Shown here: piece after piece, positions 15,617 through 24,598 of the stretch
Layout: each line of letters opens with the position of its first letter
Position numbering within the stretch: the stretch's first letter is position 1
DNA from: Paractinoplanes pyxinae
Lineage (GTDB): Bacteria; Actinomycetota; Actinomycetes; Mycobacteriales; Micromonosporaceae
Reading direction: 5' to 3'
NCBI RefSeq assembly: GCF_026626335.1
Contig: NZ_JAPNTZ010000029.1
Location: 1 to 64,000 of the forward strand
DNA length: 64,000 nt
Made by a program: the position numbers and the translations under genes
Notes under the pieces: generated by a model
Databases searched by the model: none
Seen by the model: only the letters and a program-made list of their open reading frames with translations
What the model was told of the DNA's origin: nothing

Positions 15617-18267
15617 CGGGAGCGCAGCTGCCGCCGGGAGCTGATGCCGAGCTTGGTGAACACCTTGCGCATGTGCCATTCGACGGTCCGGGCGCTCAGG
15701 AACAGCTTGGCGCCGATCTCCGGATTGGACAGGCCTTCGCGAGCCATCTGCGCGATCTGCGCCTCCTGCGTGGTCAGCTCCTCACGGGCGCCGGTCTGGC
15801 GTTGGGGTGCCGTCGCGCCGGCGGTCAGCAGTTCGCGGCGGGCCCGTTCGGCAAACCCAGCCAGTCCCATCGCCGTGAACACCTCGTACGCCAGAGCCAG
15901 CTCGGTTCCCGCGTCGGTGCGCCGCCCGGCCTGCCTCAGCCGTTCGCCGTGCAGCAGATGGACGCGGGCCAGCGCGGGCCGGGCCCGGGTGCGGCTCAGC
16001 AGCGTGACGGCTCGCCGGAAGCCCGACACTTCCCCGGTGACCTGAGCCTTCGCCGAGGCGACCAGGCCCAGCGCCCAGTCCGTCCCGCTGGCCTCGGCCC
16101 GGCGGGTCAGCTCGTGCAGCGCCCGCTCGGCCGTCTCGGTGTCTCCGCAACGGACGGCCGCCTCGACCAGTTCGGGCAGCGCGTGGTTGCCGGCCACCGT
16201 CTCACCAGCCACGGCATGAGCGCGCGCGGCCGCTTCGAGGGCGTCCTCGTGGCGGCCCAGACCGTTGCTGAGCACACTTCGCGCGTAGTCGGCGGCCGCG
16301 TCGGCGCCCTCGATCGTCCCGCCGTCACGCCCCTGCCAGGCCGCCAAAACCATTGCGGCGTACGGCGTATCGCCCACACCGGTGGCGGCTCGCACCGCCC
16401 GCGCCTCTTCGATCAGGGAGGCCGCCGCCGCGGGTTCGCCGCACAGCACGAGAATCGCGGCCCGGGTGTCGAGCGCCGGCGGCAGGTTGCTGAGCGCGCC
16501 GGTGGTGCGGGCCGTGCGCAGGCTGCGGTCGGAGAGGTCGTACGCGTCCTGGTCGCTCCACAACCCGATGGCCAGCTTGGCGCCCTGGGCGAGCTCGCGG
16601 ACCGGCGGCTCCCCGTCGCACAACGCGGTCAGCGCCTCGCGGGTGAAGGACGCCGCGGCGCCATGGTCGTCCCCCACGGCCGCCCCGAAGGCTTTCAACA
16701 ACCGGCCGGCCGTGCTCGCCTCGCCGTCCGGTGGCTCGACGACCGTACGCGCGGACCGCGCAACGGCAGCCAGGCCTGGACCGTGCCGCCGGCCCATCGG
16801 CGTCTGAGCCGCCACCAAAGCGTCCAGATAGGCCTGCCGGGACAGCCTCGCGTCCAGCGGCCCGAGGCGCTCGGCCGCCGCGAGCAGCCGGGGCACCGCG
16901 TCCGGGGCGTGCGACACAAAGGCCAGGTGCGCCCGCAGCAGCTCGGCCCGCGCCCGTTGCAGAGCGTCGGCCGGGCCGGCCAGAGCCAGCTGGAGCAACC
17001 GCCGAGCCTCGTCGAAGGCGCCCGCGTGCACCCCGGCGAAGGCGGCATCAAGACTGCGCCGAGCCTGTCCGGCCGGGTCGGGCGTGAGCTCGGCGGCCCG
17101 GCTCAGGAACGCGGCCGCCGCGGCCAGCCCGCCCCGGGACTGGGCCCGCTCGGCCGAGCGTTCCAGGTCGGCCGCCACCCGCTCGTCCGGTTCGGCCGTG
17201 GCCCGGGCCTGGTGCCAGGCCCGGCGATCGGGATCGGCCGCGGCGTCGGTGGCCTCGGCCAGCGCCCGGTGCACGCGGTAGCGGTCGGCCAGATCCGCGT
17301 ACCTGTAAGCCGCGGACCGCACCAGCGGACGCGCGAAAACCACCCGCCGATGCACCTCGAGCAGTCCGTCGTCGACGGCCGGGGCCAGCGCGGCCGGGTC
17401 GACGCCGAGCCGGCGGGCCGCCCGGTCGAGCAGGGCCGGGTCGCCCAGCGGGTCGGCCGCGGCGGCCAGCACGAGCAGACGTGTCGGCGGTGGCAGCCGG
17501 CTCAGGCGCCGGCCGTAACTCTGCTCGATCCGGCCCGCCACCGACCGGCTGCCGGGCAGGCCGAAGCCGCCCGCCAGGTCGACGGCGTTCCAGGTGAGCG
17601 GCAGTTCGAGCAGGGCCAGCGGGTTGCCGTGGCTCTCGGCGACGATCTGGTCGAGGACGGCCCCGTCGAGCAGGCCGGGAACCGTGCGCAGCAGCAGGGC
17701 ACGGGCGTCGGCGTTGCCGAGGCCGCTGATCCACACCGTCGGCAGCCCGGCGTGGACGTCGTCGCCGTCCTCGCGGGTGGCGAGCACGCAGCCGACGGCG
17801 TCGGCCTCCAGACGACGAGCCACGAACGACAACACGTACGCCGAGGCGCTGTCGAGCCATTGGGCGTCGTCGACCAGGCACAGCACCGGCTGGACGGCCG
17901 CCGCCTCGGCCAGCAGGTTGAGGGTGGCCAGCCCGACCAGGAGCCGGTCGGGCGGTGGGCCGGCGTCCAGCCCGAAGACGACGGACATCGCTTCACGTTG
18001 CGGGGCGGGCAGGCGCTCGAGATGGATGAGCAACGACGCACACAGCTGGTGCAGACCGCCGTACGGCAGCTCTTGTTCGGACTCGACCCCGGCCACCGGG
18101 AGCACCTGACATTTTCCGGCGCGCTCGACGGCGTACGCCAGCAGTGCGCTTTTGCCTGTCCCCTCCTCGCCGCGGATCAGCAGCACGCGGCCGGAGCCGT
18201 CGGTGACGTCGTCGAGGAGCTGGTCGAGGGCAGCGCACTCCGTTTGGCGACCCAGCAATCCGCCCAT
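15613..18267 (-). CDS. LAL-type LuxR transcriptional regulator (LAL 2)
   Basis: This is an 884-aa LAL regulator. Walker A is RGEEGTGKSALL, Walker B is VLCLVDDAQWLD, and a long helical repeat region follows. The C-terminal HTH reads EAQIAQMAREGLSNPEIGAK then SARTVEWHMRKVF. The start ATG 18267 has a good GGAGGTG ribosome site 3 bp away. Its stop codon overlaps that of LAL 1 by 4 bp, so the two LAL genes are tail to tail with no room for a terminator. It is divergent from LAL 3. Family members are MalT-like ATP-dependent activators of catabolic or antibiotic genes; targets are unknown. Confidence 0.85.
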   Translation of the reverse strand: MGGLLGRQTECAALDQLLDDVTDGSGRVLLIRGEEGTGKSALLAYAVERAGKCQVLPVAGVESEQELPYGGLHQLCASLLIHLERLPAPQREAMSVVFGLDAGPPPDRLLVGLATLNLLAEAAAVQPVLCLVDDAQWLDSASAYVLSFVARRLEADAVGCVLATREDGDDVHAGLPTVWISGLGNADARALLLRTVPGLLDGAVLDQIVAESHGNPLALLELPLTWNAVDLAGGFGLPGSRSVAGRIEQSYGRRLSRLPPPTRLLVLAAAADPLGDPALLDRAARRLGVDPAALAPAVDDGLLEVHRRVVFARPLVRSAAYRYADLADRYRVHRALAEATDAAADPDRRAWHQARATAEPDERVAADLERSAERAQSRGGLAAAAAFLSRAAELTPDPAGQARRSLDAAFAGVHAGAFDEARRLLQLALAGPADALQRARAELLRAHLAFVSHAPDAVPRLLAAAERLGPLDARLSRQAYLDALVAAQTPMGRRHGPGLAAVARSARTVVEPPDGEASTAGRLLKAFGAAVGDDHGAAASFTREALTALCDGEPPVRELAQGAKLAIGLWSDQDAYDLSDRSLRTARTTGALSNLPPALDTRAAILVLCGEPAAAASLIEEARAVRAATGVGDTPYAAMVLAAWQGRDGGTIEGADAAADYARSVLSNGLGRHEDALEAAARAHAVAGETVAGNHALPELVEAAVRCGDTETAERALHELTRRAEASGTDWALGLVASAKAQVTGEVSGFRRAVTLLSRTRARPALARVHLLHGERLRQAGRRTDAGTELALAYEVFTAMGLAGFAERARRELLTAGATAPQRQTGAREELTTQEAQIAQMAREGLSNPEIGAKLFLSARTVEWHMRKVFTKLGISSRRQLRSR

Positions 18268-18394
18268 GGTCACCTCCCGCGGTCGCCGCGTCAGGGGATC
18301 GTAACTCCGGATACGGCCGGCTCGATGTGCTCCCGATCACAGGCTTGCCGGGCTGGTTACGACCATCGTGCCGAACCGCCGAGGGGGGCTTGTC

Positions 18395-21103
18395 ATGGCG
18401 GCGCTGATGAATCGCGAGACCGAACGGGAGTCGCTCGACCGGCTCCTCGACACCGTCCGATCCGCCCGCAGCCAGGCCCTGATCGTCCGGGGCGACCCCG
18501 GCGTCGGCAAGACCGCGCTGCTGGACTACCTCACCGGGCGCGCGAGCGAGTTCCGGGTGCTGCCGGTCTCAGGCGTGCAGTCCCAGATGGAGCTGGCCTA
18601 CGCAGCCCTGCATCTGCTGGTCGAGCCGATCCTGCACCGCCTCGACGAGATGCCGGCCCCGCAGCGCACCGCTCTGCGGACGGCTCTGGGCCTCAGCCCC
18701 GGCCCGGCTCCGGATCGCTTCCTCGTCGGGCTGGCTCTGCTCACCCTGCTGTCCGACGCCGCCGGCGACCGTCCGCTGATCTGCGTCGTCGACGACGAGC
18801 AGTGGCTCGATCAGGCCTCCGCGCAGGCCCTCGGCTTCGTGGCCCGGCGGCTCGCGGCCGACCCGGTCGGGCTGGTCTTCGGGGCCCGCGAACCGAGCGC
18901 TCACCTGACCGGGCTGCCGGTGCTCGATCTCGGCGGTCTCGACCCGTCGCACGCGCGCGAACTGCTCGACGCGAACCTGTCCGGTCCGCTCGACGACCAG
19001 GTGCGCGACCGGATCGTCACCGAGGCTCAGGGCAACCCGCTGGCGCTGCTCGAACTGCCGCGCAGCATGACCACGGCCGACTTCGCGGGCGGTTTCGGGC
19101 TGCCGGCGGTGCCGTCGATCTCGCTCCGTCTGGAGGAGGGCTTCCTGCGCCGGATGGAAGCGCTGCCCGCTCCCTCGCGGCGGCTGCTGCAGCTGGCCGC
19201 GGCCGACCCGTCGGGCGATCCGGTTCTCGTGCATCGCGCGGCGCGCCGGCTGGGCATCCCGCCGCAGGCCGCGATGCCGGCCGCCGAGGCCCACCTGCTC
19301 GAGTTCACCGAGCGCGTCCACTTCCGGCATCCGCTGGTGCGCTCGGTGGCCTACCGGTCGGCGTCCGAACCGGCCCGGCGCGAGATGCACGCCGCGCTGG
19401 CCGAGGTGACCGACCCGGCGTCCGATCCCGACCGCCGCGCCTGGCATCGGGCCCAGAGCGTTTCCGGTACGGATGAACAGGTGGCAGCCGAGCTCGAGCG
19501 CTCAGCCGAGCGCGCGCAGTCCCGGGGCGGGCTGGCCGCCGCGGCCGCGTTCCGCGAGCAGTTGGTGCGCCTGACCCCCGATCCGGCCCGGCACGCCGAA
19601 CGAGCGCTGGCTGCGGCCGGGATCACCATGGCCTCGGGCGCTTTCGGCCGCGCCCTCGAACTGCTCGACGCGGCCGCCGCCGGTCCCCTGCCGCCGTTCG
19701 CCGCCGCGCAGGCCGATCAGCTGCGAGCCCGCATCACGTTCGTGGCCGGGGTCGGCGAGGACGCGCTGGCCGTGCTGATCCGGTCGGCCGAACGGCTCAC
19801 GCCGCTCGATCCCGGCCTGGCCCGGGTGAGCTATCTGGAGGCGATCCGGGCCGCCTCGTTCGCCGGGCGGATGACCGGGCCGGGGTCGATGACCGAGATC
19901 GCGTACGCGGCCCGGGCCCTGCCCGCGCCGGCCGATCCGGGCCCGACCGACCGGCTGCTCGACGCGCTGGCCACGATCTTCATCGACGGTCCGGCCGCCG
20001 CCGCGCCGGCCCTGCGCCGGGTGGCCCGCGAGTTCGCCGGGAGCGGCCTGACCCGCGAGGACGGCCTGGCCTTCGGCTGGCTGGCCACCGCCGTCATCTG
20101 GGACGACGACGCGGCGTACGAGATCAATGCCCGTCAGGTGGCGGCGTCCCGCGCGACCGGCGCGCTCGACCAGCTGCCGCTCGACCTGGTGGCGCTGGCG
20201 CTGTCCGAGGCGTGGCGGGGCGACTTCGCGTCGGCCGAGGCCCACATGGCCGAGACGGCGGCCATCTGCGAGATCACCGGCAGCCAGATGCCGCCGTCCA
20301 CCACGGCCTTTCTGGCTGCCTTGCGCGGCGATCCGGTCCGGCTGGCCCCGCACGTCGAGGCGCTGCATGCGGTGGCCGGCTTCGGGCAGCAATCCCAAGC
20401 CACGTACGCCCATTGGGTCTCGGCCGTGCTCGCGAGCGGCCACGGGCGGCATGCCGACGCGTACGCCGAGGCCAGGCTCGCCGTCGACGACAACCACGTG
20501 TTCGTCTCGTTGTGGGCGCTGCCGCAGCTGATAGAGGCCGCGGTGAAGGTCGGCGCGCACGACGAGGCCGCCCGCGCGCTGGACCAGCTCACGGCGACCA
20601 CCCACGACGGCACGGACTTCGGGCGCGGCCAGGAGGCGCTGGGCCGCGCCCTTCTCGCCGGCGACTTTTCCTTGTACGTCGAGGCGATCGAGCTGTTCGG
20701 GCGGGCCGGCATCCGTACCGAGCAGGCGCGCGCCCGCCTGCTGCTCGGCGAGTGGCTGCGCGCCGAAGGCCGCCTCGACGAGGCCCGCGCTTCATTGCGG
20801 GAGGCTCGCGAGATGTTCGAGGACATGGGCATGGCGGCGTACGCCGACCGCGCCCGCCGGGAGCTGATGGCCACCGGCGAGCGGGCCGTCCGCCGCCGCA
20901 AGACCGTCGCCCCGGCCGCCCTGACCGACCGCGAGTCGCTGATCGCCTGGCTGGCCGCCGACGGCCTGAGCAACCCCGAGATCGGCGCCCAGCTGTTCCT
21001 GAGCGCCCGCACCGTCGAATGGCACCTGGGCAAGGTGTTCGGCAAGCTCGGCGCCACGTCGCGCACCGAGCTTGCCGCACTGCTAGGCGATCAGCGGACG
21101 TAG
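18395..21103 (+). CDS. LAL-type LuxR transcriptional regulator (LAL 3)
   Basis: This is a 902-aa LAL regulator. Walker A is RGDPGVGKTALL. Walker B is LICVVDDEQWLD, where Glu replaces the usual Ala after the two Asp. The C-terminal HTH reads ESLIAWLAADGLSNPEIGAQ, SARTVEWHLGKVF. ATG 18395 is preferred over GTG 18368 because GAGGGGGG lies upstream of it. The overall organisation matches LAL 2 domain by domain, indicating local duplication. Its last 13 bp overlap the convergent rhamnogalacturonan lyase gene, which may be a target; this is speculative. Confidence 0.85.
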   Translation: MAALMNRETERESLDRLLDTVRSARSQALIVRGDPGVGKTALLDYLTGRASEFRVLPVSGVQSQMELAYAALHLLVEPILHRLDEMPAPQRTALRTALGLSPGPAPDRFLVGLALLTLLSDAAGDRPLICVVDDEQWLDQASAQALGFVARRLAADPVGLVFGAREPSAHLTGLPVLDLGGLDPSHARELLDANLSGPLDDQVRDRIVTEAQGNPLALLELPRSMTTADFAGGFGLPAVPSISLRLEEGFLRRMEALPAPSRRLLQLAAADPSGDPVLVHRAARRLGIPPQAAMPAAEAHLLEFTERVHFRHPLVRSVAYRSASEPARREMHAALAEVTDPASDPDRRAWHRAQSVSGTDEQVAAELERSAERAQSRGGLAAAAAFREQLVRLTPDPARHAERALAAAGITMASGAFGRALELLDAAAAGPLPPFAAAQADQLRARITFVAGVGEDALAVLIRSAERLTPLDPGLARVSYLEAIRAASFAGRMTGPGSMTEIAYAARALPAPADPGPTDRLLDALATIFIDGPAAAAPALRRVAREFAGSGLTREDGLAFGWLATAVIWDDDAAYEINARQVAASRATGALDQLPLDLVALALSEAWRGDFASAEAHMAETAAICEITGSQMPPSTTAFLAALRGDPVRLAPHVEALHAVAGFGQQSQATYAHWVSAVLASGHGRHADAYAEARLAVDDNHVFVSLWALPQLIEAAVKVGAHDEAARALDQLTATTHDGTDFGRGQEALGRALLAGDFSLYVEAIELFGRAGIRTEQARARLLLGEWLRAEGRLDEARASLREAREMFEDMGMAAYADRARRELMATGERAVRRRKTVAPAALTDRESLIAWLAADGLSNPEIGAQLFLSARTVEWHLGKVFGKLGATSRTELAALLGDQRT

Positions 21104-23424
21104 ATGGTCGGCTGCGCCGGGGTGGCCATGCCGTTGCCCAGGAAGAAGCTGGGGTGCGGCGGCTGGTTGTAGGCGGTGTTCTGCCACGCCACGGCCACCC
21201 TGTACTGCGAATCGTGCATCAGCGTGTGGATGCGCCGGTCGGTGACGGTCGGCGTCGCGTAGATGCGCAGCGCCGACGAATCGCTCAGCCGCCAGATCAC
21301 CTCTTCCCGCCAGTCGCCGAACAGGTCGCCCGACAGGTTCGGGGTCGCCTTGGTGCTGTTGTTCGAGGCGACGCCGGAGGCGGTGAGCAGCCGGGTGTCG
21401 CCGCTCGTGCCGTACTTGTCGATGCGGGTCTGGTCGAGCAGTTCGCGCACCGGGTCGCCGTCCCACCAGATCAGGAAGTTCGTGGACGACGGTTTGCGGC
21501 CGATGTTCTGGCCGTTCGTGTTCGAAAGGCCATCAACGGACGATGACCACGCCTCGGCGCCGGCGCTTCCTGCGTAAATGTCGCCCGCTACTGCGCGTCC
21601 GTTGTCGCAACCGCACGATGCATGTGTCCATATGCGCGCACCTGTGCGCGCATCGAGCATCGCGTCGGTCGGCTGCGACGTGCTCTCGGACGGCCGGTAC
21701 ACCTCGAGGCCGGCCCGCGACGGGATCAGGTCGCCCACGTGCAGCGAGTCGCCGTGGCCGAGCCCGGACCGCCACAGCAGGCTGCCGTTGTCGTCGATCG
21801 CGGCCGCGCCGTACATGATCTCGTCCTTGCCGTCGCCGTCCGCGTCGGCGATCGACAGCTGGTGGTTGCCCTGGCCGTACGCGCCGGTGTTGCTGTTGCC
21901 CGAGTCGTAGGTCCACCGGCTGGTGAGCGTGCCGTTGCGGAAGTCCCAGGCGGCGATCACAGCCCGCGTGTAGTAGCCGCGCGCCATGATGAGGCTGGGC
22001 CGCTGCCCGTCGAGATAGGCGGTGCCGGCCAGGAAGCGGTCGACCCGGTTGCCGTACGAGTCGCCCCACGAGCTGACCGTGCCGCGGGCCGGCGTGTAGT
22101 TGACCGTGGACAGCGCCGCGCCGGTCTGCCCGCTGAACATGGTCAGGAACTCCGGCCCCGACAGCACGTAACCCGACGAGTTGCGGTGGTCGGCACTCGA
22201 CGAGCCGATCACGACACCGGTGCCCGAGCGGGTGCCGTCGGCCGTCTTCATCGCGATCTCGGCCTTGCCGTCGCCGTCGTAGTCGTACACCTGGAACTGG
22301 GTGTAATGCGCCCCGGCCCGGATGTTCCGCCCGAGGTCGATGCGCCACAGCCGCGTCCCGTTGAGCTTGTACGCGTCCACGAACACGTTGCCGGTGTAGC
22401 CCGACTGCGAGTTGTCCTTGGAGTTCGACGGATCCCACTTCACGAAGATCTCGTACACGCCGTCCCCGTCGACGTCGCCCACCGAGGCGTCGTTGGCCGA
22501 GTACGTGTAGGCGACCCCGTCCGGCGTGGTGCCACCGGCCGGCACCTGCATCTTCACGTCGAGGTAGCCGTTGGCGAAGCTCAGCGAGGCGTTCGAATCG
22601 GCCTGCTCGGCGCCGTTGACAACAGCCCTGACCGTGTACGAGGCATTGGCCGCCGCGCCTGCGTCGAGGTAATTGGTCGACGCCGTGATGGGCGTGCTGT
22701 TGAGCTTCGTGCCCGCCCGGTACACGTTGAAGCCGGTGTTCTGCGCCTCGGTGCCCAGCAGCCGCCACGACACGAGGTTGCCGCTGCCCGACCGCACGCT
22801 GACCAGGCCGCGGTCCAGATCCTCCATCTGACGCCCGGTGGTGCCGCTCGGCGGCGGCGTGGTCGGCGAGGTCGGCCCCGAGACGTAGTTGAACGACCAT
22901 TGCATCCGCGCGATGTCGGAGCACGTCTCCTCGACGATCGGGTTGTTGCCCGCCGTCGAACCGTCCTTGTTGCTCAGGCACAGCCCCGTGGCGACGCTCT
23001 TCACGATGAACTTGCCCGACGCCGCGCCGGAGGCCGCGAACGTCCACAGCTGATTCGTCTTGGTGCCGTCACCACAGCCGTACTGCTGCAGTTGCGTCCC
23101 CGACGTCGTCGAAGCGCTCGGCACGTCGATGCAGCGGGTGCTGTTGCCGTTGGCCAGGTTGAACTGCCCCGACCCGCGCGCCACGGCCTTCCACCGCTGG
23201 CTAGTGGCCGACCCGCACGCCACCTGAACCAGCAGCGCCGAGTTCTCGACCGAAGCCCCGGCCACATCGACACACTTGCCACTAGACCCGGACGCGAGCG
23301 TGTACACCCCGTCGCCCACGGGCGTGACCGCAGCCGCCGAGGCAGGCAACAACGAACTGACAGCAATTCCAGCCGGTACGACGATCGCGACGGCGGTGAC
23401 CGCGAGGATCACACGTTTGGACAT
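21091..23424 (-). CDS. Secreted rhamnogalacturonan lyase (PL11) with N-terminal ricin-type CBM13
   Basis: This 777-aa secreted enzyme has a signal peptide at residues 1-31 (MSKRVILAV...ASAAA). A ricin-B/CBM13 module spans about 35-180, with repeats holding SQRW, NQLWTF and MQWSF and paired Cys. A short Thr/Pro linker leads to the PL11 beta-propeller from ~198 (GRQMEDLDRGLVSVRS). Calcium-site repeats DVDGDGVYEIFVKWDP, DYDGDGKAEIAMKT and DADGDGKDEIMYG are clear. It cleaves the rhamnogalacturonan I backbone by beta-elimination. Its 3' end overlaps LAL 3 by 13 bp. The 164 bp upstream hold no obvious operator. Confidence 0.9.
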   Translation of the reverse strand: MSKRVILAVTAVAIVVPAGIAVSSLLPASAAAVTPVGDGVYTLASGSSGKCVDVAGASVENSALLVQVACGSATSQRWKAVARGSGQFNLANGNSTRCIDVPSASTTSGTQLQQYGCGDGTKTNQLWTFAASGAASGKFIVKSVATGLCLSNKDGSTAGNNPIVEETCSDIARMQWSFNYVSGPTSPTTPPPSGTTGRQMEDLDRGLVSVRSGSGNLVSWRLLGTEAQNTGFNVYRAGTKLNSTPITASTNYLDAGAAANASYTVRAVVNGAEQADSNASLSFANGYLDVKMQVPAGGTTPDGVAYTYSANDASVGDVDGDGVYEIFVKWDPSNSKDNSQSGYTGNVFVDAYKLNGTRLWRIDLGRNIRAGAHYTQFQVYDYDGDGKAEIAMKTADGTRSGTGVVIGSSSADHRNSSGYVLSGPEFLTMFSGQTGAALSTVNYTPARGTVSSWGDSYGNRVDRFLAGTAYLDGQRPSLIMARGYYTRAVIAAWDFRNGTLTSRWTYDSGNSNTGAYGQGNHQLSIADADGDGKDEIMYGAAAIDDNGSLLWRSGLGHGDSLHVGDLIPSRAGLEVYRPSESTSQPTDAMLDARTGARIWTHASCGCDNGRAVAGDIYAGSAGAEAWSSSVDGLSNTNGQNIGRKPSSTNFLIWWDGDPVRELLDQTRIDKYGTSGDTRLLTASGVASNNSTKATPNLSGDLFGDWREEVIWRLSDSSALRIYATPTVTDRRIHTLMHDSQYRVAVAWQNTAYNQPPHPSFFLGNGMATPAQPTIYVR

Positions 23425-23588
23425 GACTTTCCTTTCGACAGCGGGGGATCGCGCCTCCGCCCGGGGAAAGCCGGAGCCGCCTCACTGCCGTAGATGCCGC
23501 CCGCCCGCCGCGACAACAGAAATCAGACCCGCAACCCGTACGCGAATCTCGTCGCGAATCCGCCGGACCACGGCCGGTTTCGTCCCGC

Positions 23589-23939
23589 TCATGACTCGTC
23601 CGGGTTGAGCAGCGCGGAGAGCTGTCGCAGCACACCGGGGCGAGGGCGGTAGTAGACCCAGCTGGCCCGGCGCTCGGCGTCGACCAGGCCGGCCTCGCGC
23701 AGGGTCTTGAGGTGGTGCGAGATGGTGGGGCCGGAGACCGCGAAGGCCGGGGTCAGGTCGCAGACGCAGATCTCGCCGTCCGGCGCCGACGCAATCATTG
23801 ACATCAGCTGCAGCCGCACCGGGTCGCCGAGCGCCTTGAACGCGACCGACAGATCGGCCGCCGCGCCCGGATCGAGCCGTTGCTGCGTCATCGGCGGGCA
23901 GCAGGCGGCGTCCTGATCCGCGACCCCTGATTTCGACAT
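23589..23939 (-). CDS. arsR: ArsR/SmtB-family arsenic(III)-sensing repressor
   Basis: This 116-aa winged-helix repressor has ICVCDL (Cys58, Cys60) in the recognition-helix region and an N-terminal Cys13-Cys14 pair. A Cys pair near residue 15 plus a Cys near 55 is the As(III) site type described for Corynebacterium ArsR, so arsenite sensing is well supported. HTH residues GPTISHHLKTLREAGLV are canonical. It is divergent from an arsM lacking its 5' end. A 29-bp inverted repeat lies 11 bp upstream of its start. The ribosome site is poor. Confidence 0.85.
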   Translation of the reverse strand: MSKSGVADQDAACCPPMTQQRLDPGAAADLSVAFKALGDPVRLQLMSMIASAPDGEICVCDLTPAFAVSGPTISHHLKTLREAGLVDAERRASWVYYRPRPGVLRQLSALLNPDES

Positions 23940-23949
23940 GCGCCGAGGT

Positions 23950-23978
23950 TGACATGCATCGAAACCGCATGCAAGTCA
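23950..23978. promoter_or_regulatory. ArsR operator candidate
   Basis: TGACATGCAT-N9-ATGCAAGTCA is an inverted repeat with one mismatch in 10-bp arms, located between the arsR start and the arsM remnant. Its position and symmetry fit an autoregulatory ArsR site. The arsM reading frame already runs through it. Confidence 0.55.
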
Positions 23979-24576
23979 CGAGCGCGGCGAACTGCCCGAG
24001 GCCGCCGTCCGGGCCAGCCTGGGCTGCGGGAACCCGCTGCGGGTGGCCGACCTCAACCCCGGCGAGACGGTGCTCGACCTGGGCTCCGGCGGCGGCATCG
24101 ACGTGCTGTTGTCGGCCCGCCGGGTCGGCCCGACCGGCAAGGCCCACGGCCTGGACATGACCGACGAAATGCTCGAACTGGCCCGCCGCAACGCCGCGGA
24201 GGCCGGCGCCACCAACGTCGAGTTCCACCGTGGCCACATCGAGGCCATCCCGCTGCCGGACGCCTCGGTCGACGTGGTCATCTCGAACTGTGTCATCAAC
24301 CTGTCGGCCGACAAGCCCGCCGTCTTCGCCGAGATGCACCGCGTCCTGCGCCCCGGCGGCCGCCTCGGCATCTCCGACGTGGTCGCCGAAGACCACCTGA
24401 CCCCCGACCAGCGCTCGGTGGTCGGCGACTGGTCCTCGTGCATCGCCGGCGCGCTCTCCCGCTCCGAGTACCTGCGGGGCCTGATTACCGCCGGTTTCAC
24501 CAACGCCACGGTCGAGTTCACGAGCCCCTACGCCGACGGCATGCACGCCGCCATCATCCGAGCCCACCGCCCTTAG
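23953..24576 (+). pseudogene. arsM: Arsenite S-adenosylmethyltransferase lacking its N-terminus (arsM remnant)
   Basis: The frame is open from 23953 and encodes an excellent ArsM: ELPEAAVRASLGCGNP, then VLDLGSGGGIDVLLSARR, GLDMTDEML, ISNCVINLSADKPAV and SSCIAGALS. It methylates As(III) with SAM. The three downstream conserved Cys contexts are present. However, the usual ~40-residue N-terminus with its Cys pair is missing, and no ATG/GTG/TTG occurs before GTG 24043, which lies after the GCGNP cysteine. Either a non-standard start is used, the protein starts short at 24043, or a deletion next to arsR killed it. Confidence 0.65.
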
Positions 24577-24598
24577 CCCCACCCGCTACCGTGCTCGC

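Noticed and set aside
14824..19476. A 1550-codon plus-strand open frame over the LAL genes
   Set aside because: It is an out-of-frame and antisense shadow of the three LAL genes, which have clear Walker and LuxR motifs in their own frames.
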